Source: Acidobacteriota bacterium
GTDB lineage: Bacteria; Acidobacteriota; UBA6911
Length of the DNA: 36,098 nucleotides
NCBI GenBank assembly: GCA_003225335.1
Contig: QHZE01000195.1
Span: 1 to 36,098 of the forward strand
Reading direction: 5' to 3'
Shown: positions 1 through 7,482 of the stretch, piece by piece
Position numbering within the stretch: position 1 is the first letter of the stretch
Layout of the letters: every line of letters starts with the position of its first letter
Made by a program: the position numbers and the translations under genes
The notes under the pieces: generated by a model
What the model was told of the DNA's origin: nothing
Database searches by the model: none
What the model saw: only the letters and a program-made list of their open reading frames with translations

Positions 1-1299
1 TGGTACGCCCGCGCCACTGAAGACCTGCTTCCTGCGAACACCGTGTGCGCCAAGTGCGGCGGGAAAGAGTTTCGCAAGGAGTTCGACATCCTCGACGTCT
101 GGTTTGACTCGGGGAGCAGCCATTTCGCGACTCTGGGTCGCCGGCCGGACCTTCCCTGGCCTTCCGACCTGTACATCGAGGGGGGAGACCAGTACCGCGG
201 CTGGTTTCAGAGTTCGCTTCTTGTCGGCGTTGCGCTGCGAGAGGCTGCGCCGTACAAATGTTCGATAACCCATGGCTGGACTCTGGACGAGCAAGGGCGT
301 GCCATGTCCAAATCCAAGGGGATAGGCATCGACCCCAATGACCTGGTTCAGGAGCGTGGCGCCGAGATAACCCGCCTCCTGGTCAGCTCCGTAAATTACG
401 TCGAGGACCTTCGGATTTTCGATGAGCTCCTGGACAGGATGGGAGAGGCCTATCGAAAGATCCGAAACACCTGCCGGTTCATGCTCGGGAATCTGAGCAA
501 CTCGCAGAATCCGAAGCACCCGCATTTCGATCCCGCTGTGGATACGGTGCCCTACGAGCAGATGCCGGAGATCGCTCGGTGGGCGCTGGCGCGCACCTCC
601 CGTTTGATTGGGAAGTGCCTGAAGGGATACGAAGATTACCAGTTCCATCAGGTCTACAGCGCCTTGTACAACTTCTGCACCGTGGACCTGTCATCTTTCT
701 ATCTGGATATTCTAAAGGACCGTCTCTATACACACGGCACGCGCTCCCTCACCCGGCGCTCGGCTCAAACCGTGTTGTGGCACATCCTGGACTCTTTCAC
801 GCGCCTCATGGCTCCGATCCTGCCATTTACCATGGAAGAGGTTTGGAAGGCGATGCACGAAGGCAAGGATAAAATCGAATCCGTTCACGTGGAAATGTTT
901 CCGGTTTACCAGGAAAAGTACGATCTGGCAGGCGGCCTCGAAGAATGGGATCAAATCATCGGCGTGCGCGAAATGGTCTCCAAAGCGCTCGAGGAGCTCC
1001 GTCAATCCCGAACGATCGGGAACTCCCTGGAGGCGAAAGTAGTCCTGCGCGCCGGACCCGCGGTGTTCGCTCTGCTAAAACGGCGCGAAGAGGATTTGCG
1101 CTATATTTTTATGGTTTCCCAAGCCGAGCTTGTGGAAGATCGATCCCTGGAAGCGCCGGATGAGGTCCGGGTGGAGGTGGGGCGAGCCCTGGGGGAGAAA
1201 TGTGAGAGATGCTGGAATTATTCCCCGAAGGTGGGCCGGGATGCTCAGTTCCCCACTTTGTGCGAGCGCTGCGCCCCGGTCGTCCGCGAAATCCTATGA
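1..1299 (+). CDS. ileS: Isoleucyl-tRNA synthetase, C-terminal part (5' end outside window)
   Basis: Charges tRNA-Ile with isoleucine in the cytoplasm. The open frame runs from base 1 without a start, so the gene is cut by the window edge and the N-terminal part of the Rossmann and editing domains is missing. Visible are the class I catalytic region with DVWFDSGSSH and GGDQYRGWFQSS, the KMSKS-type loop AMSKSKG (about 301-321), the all-alpha anticodon-binding domain, and a C-terminal zinc finger with two CERC pairs (near 1200 and 1261), as in the bacterial IleS1 type. The stop is TGA at 1297-1299. An ileS-lspA neighbourhood is common in bacteria and supports naming the next, damaged gene. The visible part is intact. 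Confidence 0.97.
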   Translation, partial: WYARATEDLLPANTVCAKCGGKEFRKEFDILDVWFDSGSSHFATLGRRPDLPWPSDLYIEGGDQYRGWFQSSLLVGVALREAAPYKCSITHGWTLDEQGRAMSKSKGIGIDPNDLVQERGAEITRLLVSSVNYVEDLRIFDELLDRMGEAYRKIRNTCRFMLGNLSNSQNPKHPHFDPAVDTVPYEQMPEIARWALARTSRLIGKCLKGYEDYQFHQVYSALYNFCTVDLSSFYLDILKDRLYTHGTRSLTRRSAQTVLWHILDSFTRLMAPILPFTMEEVWKAMHEGKDKIESVHVEMFPVYQEKYDLAGGLEEWDQIIGVREMVSKALEELRQSRTIGNSLEAKVVLRAGPAVFALLKRREEDLRYIFMVSQAELVEDRSLEAPDEVRVEVGRALGEKCERCWNYSPKVGRDAQFPTLCERCAPVVREIL

Positions 1300-1305
1300 A
1301 AAGAA

Positions 1306-1570
1306 GGGCAAAGGGGTCGAGGGGCAAAGGGTCGAGAAGATCAAGCGATCCTTCCAGCTGGATAGGGGTTTCGGCAACGATAGCAATTTCTCGAAAATGA
1401 CAAATGACAAATGACAAATGACCAATGACAAATCCGGGGGGGTAAAACCGCCCCCAGTCATTTATCACTGGTCATTGATCATTTCAGTTCGGGAGGGGTC
1501 CGGTGGTCGATCTTTAGCAGAACGAATGCGTCTCCTGACGATCAGTTCCCCTTTGCCCCTTGACCCCTTG
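1306..1570. repeat. Outer inverted repeat, GGGGCAAAGGGTC family
   Basis: The left arm, about 1306-1336, repeats GGGCAAAGGGGTCGA-like units. The right arm, about 1548-1570, is close to its reverse complement. The arms enclose a second, unrelated inverted repeat (1395-1486), so two families are nested in one gap. Confidence 0.75.
1395..1486. repeat. Inner inverted repeat, AAATGACA / TGTCATTT family
   Basis: The left arm (1395-1432) is a run of AAATGAC-type heptamers. The right arm (1456-1486) carries CATTT/GGTCATTG units of reverse-complement sense. Other copies lie at 6115-6194 and 14592-14682, and a half copy at 27426-27462. Confidence 0.8.
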
Positions 1571-1599
1571 AAGTTGGCGAGCTAAGTTCGAGTTAGACG

Positions 1600-1994
1600 A
1601 TGCGATACCGGTTTTACCTGCTCAGCGTGTTTGTTTTCATACTGGACCACCTCACCAAGTGGCTCATCAACTCCCTGAATGGAAGCCGTATGTTCTGGCG
1701 GGCATGGCGGTGGTTGCCGTGATCGTCATTTTGATCTACAGCGCGCGCATGCCTTCGGATCGTACCCTGTTGCAGGCTGCTCTGGCGGTCACCCTGGGTG
1801 GAATTCTCGGCAATTTTACGGACCGGGTCGTGCATGGGTATGTTGTCGACTTCATAGAGCTTCACATCCAGGACACGTTTCACTGGCCGACCTTCAATAT
1901 CGCAGACAGCGCCATCACGATCGGGATTGCCATGCTCCTTTTGGACACGATTAGAAATCCAGAGTCGCACCGGCAGCAGAAGGAGATGGCTTGA
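1600..1994 (+). pseudogene. lspA: Lipoprotein signal peptidase (signal peptidase II), internally deleted and frameshifted
   Basis: LspA is the inner-membrane aspartic peptidase that removes signal peptides from prolipoproteins. Starting at ATG 1600, frame 1 encodes the usual first membrane segment and the LDHLTKWLI block, then runs to a stop after about 40 residues. From about 1660 a different frame resumes the family pattern with a membrane segment, GNFTDRVVHGYVVDF and FNIADSAITIG; both catalytic Asp residues lie in these two blocks. Compared with E. coli LspA, about 34 residues are missing between the halves, including the conserved Asn/Gly-Ala-Ala-Phe segment. The lesion is thus a deletion of roughly 100 bases plus a frame change. 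Position after ileS supports the identity. It may be a true pseudogene or an assembly error; a shortened product starting near 1656 is unlikely to work. Confidence 0.85.
1980..1985 (+). promoter_or_regulatory. Ribosome binding site deciding the lolA TTG start
   Basis: AAGGAG lies five bases upstream of TTG 1991. That TTG overlaps the lspA TGA (1992-1994), pointing to translational coupling. Confidence 0.65.
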
Positions 1995-2641
1995 CCCGGG
2001 TGCTGTTGTCTCTTCTGTTTTTCAATGGCCCCGCCCTGGCCGCCCCTCAGGACGTCGGTGCCCTGGTTGCCGGTCTGCAGCGGCGTTATGCCTCGGTTGG
2101 TTCCATCTCGGCTCATTTCACCCAAATATATCGCGCTCCGGGTATTGAGCAAACCGAATCGGGAATCCTTTTCATGAAAAAACCTGGCCTGATGCGGTGG
2201 GAATACCGCCAGCCGGAGACGAAGCTCTTCGTCGCCGACGGGCGAAACACATATCTTTACACCCCGGGGGACCGCCAGGTGATCATCCGCCCCCTCAGCG
2301 CGAGCGAGTTGCGGAGCACGCCCCTGCACTTTCTCCTCGGACAGGGGGACATCGAAAAGGACTTCAAGGTGTTGCGCGAAACAGAATTCACGCCCAGAGT
2401 CGAGGCGACTTTTCTGCTGCGGTTTGTTCCGCGCTCTCCACAACCGGATTACGAGTTTCTGGTTGCGGAGTGCGATGAGAAAACATTTGACCTGAGACGA
2501 ATCGCGATCCGCGAGAGTACAGGAAATCTCTCGTAATTCCTTCTTACAGATCTGGAGACGAACATAAAGGTTGGCGACAGCCGGTTCCAGTTCAAGATAC
2601 CGAGAGGTGTCGAGGTCATTCACCTTGCGGACCAGGAATAG
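1991..2641 (+). pseudogene. lolA: Outer-membrane lipoprotein carrier protein LolA, interrupted by an in-frame TAA
   Basis: LolA is the periplasmic chaperone that carries lipoproteins from the inner to the outer membrane. The frame opens with a signal peptide (MTRVLLSLLFFNGPALAA) and reads through LolA blocks such as SISAHFTQ, GILFMKKPGLMRWEY and LYTPGDRQVI. It stops at TAA 2534-2536 after ESTGNLS, at residue 181. The same frame continues past the stop with FLLTDLETNIKVGDSRF and a typical LolA ending with F.FKIPRGVEVI, terminating at TAG 2639-2641. A single change (GAA to TAA would fit) explains the break; no frameshift is needed. The start overlaps lspA. The 181-residue product would lack the last strands of the barrel. 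Confidence 0.88.
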
Positions 2642-2675
2642 CGGGTGAGCCCCAGTCATTCACGGGCGAGACGGA

Positions 2676-2748
2676 CCGTCGTGGCATGGGCCTCTCGGCC
2701 ATAAGATCCTCACTTCCCACGTGCGAGACGCCCGTGCCACGAAGTGGG
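2676..2748. repeat. Inverted repeat upstream of the IMPase-family gene
   Basis: The left arm (about 2676-2698, CGTCGTGGCATGGGCCTCTC) and right arm (about 2721-2748) are reverse complements at most positions. The right arm ends shortly before the next gene. Confidence 0.6.
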
Positions 2749-2761
2749 ACGAGTGGGGGAA

Positions 2762-3559
2762 ATGAGCGGCATCGGTGAGTTTGCGCGGGTCGGCACCAAG
2801 GCGGCGCTGGAAGCGGGGAGATTGTTAATGAAACACGTCCGCACGGATTTTGCCGTTGCCCACAAAGGCGACGTCAATCTGGTTACGGAAATCGACATTG
2901 CCGCTGAAGAGCTCATTGTGGGCCGCATCCTGGAGGCCTTTCCGTCTCACACGATCCTGGCGGAGGAGAGCAGCCCCGAAGCAAGAAGGGGGTCGCATAC
3001 ATGGATCATAGATCCCCTGGATGGGACGACAAACTATGCGCATGGCTTCCCTTTCTTCTGCGTCTCGATAGGGCTGGAAATCGAAGGAGAGCTCGAGTGG
3101 GGAGTCGTCTACAACCCGAATCTCGACGAGCTCTTTGCGGCACATCGCGGCCATGGCGCGTTGCTCAATGACGAGCCGATTCGGGTTTCAAAAGTCTCCT
3201 CCCTCAACTCCAGCCTTCTTGCCACAGGGTTCCCATATGACATTCGGACCAGCGAGCAAAACAACCTGGATTATTTTCGCGAATTCGCCCTGCGCGCGCA
3301 GGCGGTGCGGAGAGCGGGTTCGGCGGCGCTGGACCTGTGCTACGTCTCCTCGGGTCGCTTCGACGGATTCTGGGAGCTGAAACTCAGCCCTTGGGATTGC
3401 GCGGCCGGATATCTGATGGTCAGGGAGGCGGCCGGCCGCGTCACAGACTTCAAAGGTGAGCCTGGAACCATCTACGGCAAGGAATGCATAGCCAGCAACG
3501 GTCTCATTCATCACGAAATGCTGGATGTGTTCCGCGAGATGGCTTCCGTGACAACTTGA
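2762..3559 (+). CDS. suhB: Inositol monophosphatase family protein (SuhB-like)
   Basis: A cytoplasmic Mg2+-dependent, Li+-sensitive sugar-phosphate phosphatase family. Sequence signs are the metal-site Glu in ILAEES, the motif WIIDPLDGTTNYAHG that supplies metal-binding Asp residues, and the C-terminal motif LSPWDCAAG with the third metal Asp. At 265 residues it has the usual length. ATG 2762 follows a GTGGGGGAA purine stretch; GTG 2744 would add six unconserved residues. The natural substrate (inositol-1-phosphate, histidinol phosphate or another) cannot be read from sequence, so the symbol is a family label. It lies downstream of lolA on the same strand with its own leader. Confidence 0.9.
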   Translation: MSGIGEFARVGTKAALEAGRLLMKHVRTDFAVAHKGDVNLVTEIDIAAEELIVGRILEAFPSHTILAEESSPEARRGSHTWIIDPLDGTTNYAHGFPFFCVSIGLEIEGELEWGVVYNPNLDELFAAHRGHGALLNDEPIRVSKVSSLNSSLLATGFPYDIRTSEQNNLDYFREFALRAQAVRRAGSAALDLCYVSSGRFDGFWELKLSPWDCAAGYLMVREAAGRVTDFKGEPGTIYGKECIASNGLIHHEMLDVFREMASVTT

Positions 3560-3705
3560 GGGAGCGAAAAAAATCGGCGTCCGCATGGGGGCGACATTTT
3601 GAGGTTGCCCTCGCGGCCAATAACAGCGCAGCCGCGCAGGGCCACCCCTTTCGGAATGTGTGATTTTTCCCACCCATAATATCCGCGAAAAAGACGGGAA
3701 GAACC

Positions 3706-4161
3706 ATGAAGCTACGCGACAGGATCAATCAGGATCTGACTTCGGCGATGAAAGCTCGTGACGCAGACAGCCTCCGAGTTTTGAGGATGATGAAGACGGC
3801 CGTGAAGAACAAGGAAATCGAGGTGCGCGGCGAGCTTGACGACCCGCAGGTGGTTGAGGTCTTGTCCGCGCTCGTAAAACAGCGAAGGGACTCCATCGAA
3901 CAGTTCAGCCGTGGCGGGCGCCCTGAGCTGGCCGCGCAGGAGGCGGCGGAAATAAAGGTTATCGAAGGGTATCTTCCTGCGGCGTTGGGGGAGGAAGAGA
4001 TCATCGCCGCGGTGGAAGAAGCGATCCGCGCGACCGGGGCATCTTCTCCGAAAGACATGGGCAAGGTGATGAAAGAATGCATGCTTCGCTTTTCAGGCAA
4101 ACCTGTGGACGGCAAGCAGGTAAGCGCGCTGGTGAAGCAACGTCTTGAATCCTCTTCGTGA
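3706..4161 (+). CDS. yqeY: GatB/YqeY domain protein
   Basis: A 151-residue stand-alone YqeY protein, related to the tail domain of the GatB amidotransferase subunit. YqeY proteins may bind tRNA or act in translation, but the role is not settled. Seen are the N-terminal helical block KLRDRINQDLTSAMKARD, the VLRMMKTAVKNKEIE segment, EIKVIEGYLP and a final DMGKVMKE...GKQVSALVK block, all typical and in order. The length is normal. GGGAAG precedes ATG 3706. In many bacteria yqeY follows rpsU; no rpsU is present here, and the 146 bases upstream hold no gene I can recognise. Confidence 0.93.
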   Translation: MKLRDRINQDLTSAMKARDADSLRVLRMMKTAVKNKEIEVRGELDDPQVVEVLSALVKQRRDSIEQFSRGGRPELAAQEAAEIKVIEGYLPAALGEEEIIAAVEEAIRATGASSPKDMGKVMKECMLRFSGKPVDGKQVSALVKQRLESSS

Positions 4162-4174
4162 ACGAGCCCTTCTT

Positions 4175-4234
4175 TTCGCCACAAAGACGCGCAGGCGCGA
4201 AGAATTTTTGCCGTCTTCGCGTCTTTGCGGTGAA
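4175..4234. repeat. Inverted repeat, CACAAAGACGCGAAG family
   Basis: The left arm (GCCACAAAGACGCGCAGGCG) and right arm (CTTCGCGTCTTTGCGGTGAA, 4215-4234) pair closely. It begins 14 bases after the yqeY stop. Related copies occur at 7370, 9645, 18055, 27718 and 29341. Confidence 0.8.
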
Positions 4235-4248
4235 TGCGGCGTGGGTGA

Positions 4249-6084
4249 ATGACGATGGGGGAGCTGGAGAAAAAGCTGGAGAATCTGCCCGCTTCGCCCG
4301 GGGTATACATCTATAAGAACGACCGGGGCAAAGTCATTTATGTCGGCAAAGCCCGCTCCCTGCGGAGCCGGGTTCGGTCGTACTTCCAGGAATCCCGCCC
4401 GCTGGATCCAAAAACGGAGCGCCTGGTTTCCGAAATCGCCGGCCTGGAATACATCCTTACCGACAACGAAGTGGAAGCGCTGATCCTCGAGTCCACGCTG
4501 GTCAAGCAGCACCAGCCGCGCTACAACGTCCATCTCAAGGATGACAAGAGTTTCCCTTATCTGAAGCTCACGGTGAACGAGCCTTATCCGCGAATCTTCA
4601 TCACGAGGCGCATCAAGAAAGACGGCGCTCTGTATTTCGGCCCTTTCCTTCCGGCGAGCTATGCGCGGCGGACGATCAAACTGGTCAACAAGTATTTCAA
4701 GTTGCGCACATGCAACCTGGAAATCGACGGAACGCTTCCGCGGCCCTGCCTCGACTACCAGATGAAGCGCTGTCTCGGGCCCTGCGTTTCCGGTCTTTGC
4801 AGCAAAGCGGAATACGACCGCGCCGTCGAGGACGTCAAACTGCTTCTCTCTGGGAAGACGGACCAGTTGATCCGCGAGCTGGAGCTCCGGATGGCGGAAG
4901 CGGCAGAGAGACTGAACTACGAAGCAGCGGCCATTTACCGGGATTGGATCACGATGGTCCAGGATATGTCCGAACGGCAGAAAATGATACTTGCCGGCCA
5001 GGACGATGCCGATCTGTTCGGTTATTTTCAGGACCAGAGTCGTCTTGCTCTCGCGGTGTTCGCCATGAGGGGCGAGCGGGTTGTCGGCCGCCGGGAGTTC
5101 TACTGGGAGGACCTGCTCTCCTTCGATCCCGGCGAATTCTTTTCCTCGGCCCTGAAACAGTATTATCTGCAGGACACATTCACTCCAAAGGAAATCTACA
5201 TTCCTGTGGACATTGAAGAGGCGGACGTGCTGGAGGCCTGGCTCACCGAGCGCAGGGGCAGCCGGGTTTACATCCGTTCTCCGAAACGAGGGTCGAAGGC
5301 CGGCCTGCTGGATCTGGTAATGCGTAATGCGCAGATGTGCTTCGACATGCGTTTCAGGGTCTTGAAGCCCAGGGGCGAGCAGGTGCTCAAGCCGCTTCAG
5401 GAAATCCTGTGTCTGAGCTCTCTTCCCCGAAGAATCGAGACTTTCGACATATCCCACATCCAGGGGAGTGACACGGTGGCAAGCATGGTTGTATGCGAGA
5501 ACGGTGACATGAAGAAGAGCGATTACAGGAAGTTCATCGTGGAGAGCGTAAAGGGCCCGGATGATTTTGCTTCCATGCGCGAGGTGGTCCACCGCCATTA
5601 TGAAAACGTCCTCGAGGAAGATGAGGGCAAACTCCCCGACCTGATCCTGATTGACGGAGGCAAAGGACAGCTCGCGGCGGCGGTGGCCGCGCTGGAAGAT
5701 CTCGGGCTGGAAAGCCAGCCCGTGGCGGCGATCGCGAAGAAAGAGGAGGTGCTGTTCGTGAAGGGAAGGGAAGATCTCCCTATCCGTCTGCCCATGGAAT
5801 CGCCGGTGCTGCACTTGGTCCAGACCATGCGTGACGAGGCGCATCGGTTTGCCGTGACCTATCATCGCAAGCGGCGCGACCTGCGCGACTACCATTCGGA
5901 GCTGGACGAAATTCCCGGCATCGGTGAGGTGCGGAAGAAGGTACTGCTCCGCGCCTTTGGGAGTCTCGAAAGAGTCCGTCAGGCCGGGTATGAGGAGCTG
6001 GCGCCTTATGTCGGGCCTCGAGCTGCGGCGAGAATTCTCGAATACTTCGAGGGCCAGCAAAACCCACCCCTCAAGAACGGGTGA
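4249..6084 (+). CDS. uvrC: Excinuclease ABC subunit C
   Basis: UvrC makes both incisions around a DNA lesion after UvrA/UvrB recognition. Domains in order are a GIY-YIG nuclease (residues about 13-90, with PGVYIYKN and VIYVGKARSLRSRV), a UVR/UvrB-binding motif near 220 (LNYEAAAIYRDWI), an RNase H-like second nuclease (FDISHIQGSDTVAS and LILIDGGKGQL), and a C-terminal helix-hairpin-helix pair (IPGIGEVRKKVLLRAFGS). At 611 residues it matches the family length and is intact. ATG 4249 is two codons ahead of a second ATG (4255); either could start. After the stop, AACGGGT/ACCCGTTTTA (about 6076-6104) could form a weak terminator. Confidence 0.97.
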   Translation: MTMGELEKKLENLPASPGVYIYKNDRGKVIYVGKARSLRSRVRSYFQESRPLDPKTERLVSEIAGLEYILTDNEVEALILESTLVKQHQPRYNVHLKDDKSFPYLKLTVNEPYPRIFITRRIKKDGALYFGPFLPASYARRTIKLVNKYFKLRTCNLEIDGTLPRPCLDYQMKRCLGPCVSGLCSKAEYDRAVEDVKLLLSGKTDQLIRELELRMAEAAERLNYEAAAIYRDWITMVQDMSERQKMILAGQDDADLFGYFQDQSRLALAVFAMRGERVVGRREFYWEDLLSFDPGEFFSSALKQYYLQDTFTPKEIYIPVDIEEADVLEAWLTERRGSRVYIRSPKRGSKAGLLDLVMRNAQMCFDMRFRVLKPRGEQVLKPLQEILCLSSLPRRIETFDISHIQGSDTVASMVVCENGDMKKSDYRKFIVESVKGPDDFASMREVVHRHYENVLEEDEGKLPDLILIDGGKGQLAAAVAALEDLGLESQPVAAIAKKEEVLFVKGREDLPIRLPMESPVLHLVQTMRDEAHRFAVTYHRKRRDLRDYHSELDEIPGIGEVRKKVLLRAFGSLERVRQAGYEELAPYVGPRAAARILEYFEGQQNPPLKNG

Positions 6085-6114
6085 GTGGTAGTTTGACCCG
6101 TTTTATCTGTCGTT

Positions 6115-6194
6115 AAATGACAAATGAGAAATGACCAATGACAAATTGCATGTGCGAGCTGGCACCGAAATTTGCCATTGGTCATTGGTCGTTT
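6115..6194. repeat. Inverted repeat, AAATGACA family
   Basis: The left arm (6115-6146) has repeated AAATGA(C/G) units; the right arm (6170-6194, CATTGGTCATTGGTC) is the reverse-complement sense. It fills the gap between convergent uvrC and the pyrophosphorylase gene. Confidence 0.8.
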
Positions 6195-6197
6195 GAG

Positions 6198-7238
6198 CTA
6201 GACGATACTATAGTCGCAGACGAGGGTTTTATCTCCCAGCACGCTGCCGGGGCGGATGCGAGCGCCTTCGCCAATATGGCACTGGCGGCCGATGATGGCG
6301 CGTTCGACGCGGGCGTTCGACCGGACTCGCGTGCCGCTCCAGATCACGGAGTCCTTTATGAGGGCCCCCTCTTCTATCCGGCACTCCTCCCCCAGAACCG
6401 AATTCTCGATTGTCACCCCCGGTTTGATCACGCACTTGCTCTCCAGCATTGAATAAGAATCAATCTGAACCTCATTCTTATTCCACCGAATAGGAGCGCT
6501 GGCCCGGTGAGGATAGGCAGGGAGCTTCATGCGGCCGGATATGATCCCATAATGAGCTTCCAGGTATTTTGAGGGGCTGCCGATGTCCTGCCAGTAGCCC
6601 CGGTTGAGATAGGCATAGAAACGCGCGCCATCCTGGAGCAGTTGGGGAAATACGTCTCGTTCGAAACTCTGAGGCCCGTCCGGGGAGATCCTGTTCAGGA
6701 TCGATCGTTCCAGGACATAAATACCCGCGTTTATCGTGTCTCCGGTGACCTCGTCCTCGGCGGGCTTCTCGGTGAACCGCACTACTCGTCCGTGCGAATC
6801 GGCCTCGACAAGCCCGTATCCGGTAGGATTCATGACCCTGGCAAGGACAATCGTGGCCTCGGCCTTGTTGCTCTTGTGGTATTGAATGACTTCGCGCAAG
6901 TCGGTATCCGTGAGAACATCGCCGTTCATCGCCACTGTTGTATCGTCGATCAGATGTTCCCCTCCTTTCAAGGCTCCAGCCGTGCCTCTGGGGAGATCCT
7001 CGTGCGTGTAACGCATGGTCACGCCGTAGTTCATGCCGTCGCCGAAGATGTCTTTGATCTTCCGTGGCTGATAGGAGAGGCTCAGGATGATCTCCGTAAT
7101 TTTGGCGCGCTTTATTCGATCAATCTGGAAGAAGAGAAAAGGGATATTAGCCAGAGGCACTATGGGTTTGGGCGTGTGGAGCGTCAGAGGACGCAGTCGC
7201 GCGCCCTTTCCTCCCGCGAGTATGAATGCCTTAATCAC
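6198..7238 (-). CDS. Sugar-phosphate nucleotidyltransferase (NDP-sugar pyrophosphorylase, GlmU/GMP type)
   Basis: Transfers a nucleotidyl group from an NTP to a sugar-1-phosphate, giving an activated sugar for envelope polysaccharide. The N-terminus shows the signature LAGGKGARLRPLT (residues about 7-19), then PKPIVPLAN, the metal-binding region MNGDVLTDTDL and the FTEKP lysine motif. From about residue 255 there is a left-handed beta-helix with hexapeptide repeats (VIKPGVTIENSVLGEECRIE). This layout fits mannose-1-phosphate guanylyltransferase or glucose-1-phosphate uridylyl/thymidylyl relatives; sequence alone does not choose. I place the start at GTG 7238 because GGAGG lies seven bases upstream and the family starts at this point; an earlier GTG at 7262 has no such site. 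Confidence 0.92.
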   Translation of the reverse strand: MIKAFILAGGKGARLRPLTLHTPKPIVPLANIPFLFFQIDRIKRAKITEIILSLSYQPRKIKDIFGDGMNYGVTMRYTHEDLPRGTAGALKGGEHLIDDTTVAMNGDVLTDTDLREVIQYHKSNKAEATIVLARVMNPTGYGLVEADSHGRVVRFTEKPAEDEVTGDTINAGIYVLERSILNRISPDGPQSFERDVFPQLLQDGARFYAYLNRGYWQDIGSPSKYLEAHYGIISGRMKLPAYPHRASAPIRWNKNEVQIDSYSMLESKCVIKPGVTIENSVLGEECRIEEGALIKDSVIWSGTRVRSNARVERAIIGRQCHIGEGARIRPGSVLGDKTLVCDYSIV

Positions 7239-7245
7239 GCCTGTC

Positions 7246-7250
7246 CCTCC
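7246..7250 (-). promoter_or_regulatory. Ribosome binding site deciding a GTG start
   Basis: GGAGG on the minus strand, seven bases from GTG 7238 of the sugar nucleotidyltransferase. Confidence 0.65.
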
Positions 7251-7369
7251 ATGTGAAAACACAGGATTCTAGCACAGCGGCCCCCTCCGTCCCATGCCCG
7301 CCAAACCCCGTGTAAAACCCGTGCCGTGTTCTTTCAGTTAAATGGGGCTCGCAAGAAGAATCATGCCTC

Positions 7370-7434
7370 TTTTCACCACAAAGACGCGAAAGATCCAGCA
7401 GAATCTTCGTGTCTTCGCGTGTTTGTGGTGAAAA
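7370..7434. repeat. Inverted repeat, CACAAAGACGCGAAG family
   Basis: The left arm (TTTTCACCACAAAGACGCG) and right arm (CGCGTGTTTGTGGTGAAAA, ending 7434) are nearly perfect reverse complements with a short centre. It lies between divergent genes, 49 bases ahead of the site-2 protease start. Confidence 0.85.
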
Positions 7435-7482
7435 GGACGGGTTTTTTGTTACCTCTGATCGTGCGTGGTATATGATTATCCG

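Larger units (their letters stand above)
1300..1599. other. Intergenic region ileS-lspA, repeat-filled
   Basis: This 300-base gap has no convincing coding sequence. It is almost wholly made of nested inverted repeats, listed separately. The centre holds a G-run/C-run hairpin (about 1434-1455). I see no T-tract that would make it a standard intrinsic terminator. Confidence 0.7.

Noticed and set aside
1130-1468. Short open frames at the end of ileS
   Set aside because: They are alternative frames of ileS and of the repeat region downstream.
2534-2536. Programmed readthrough of the lolA TAA
   Set aside because: No recoding signal or selenocysteine-type context is visible, and a point mutation or error is simpler.
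4093-6060. 655-residue minus-strand open frame opposite uvrC
   Set aside because: It mirrors the uvrC codons and has no family pattern; uvrC is intact with all domains.
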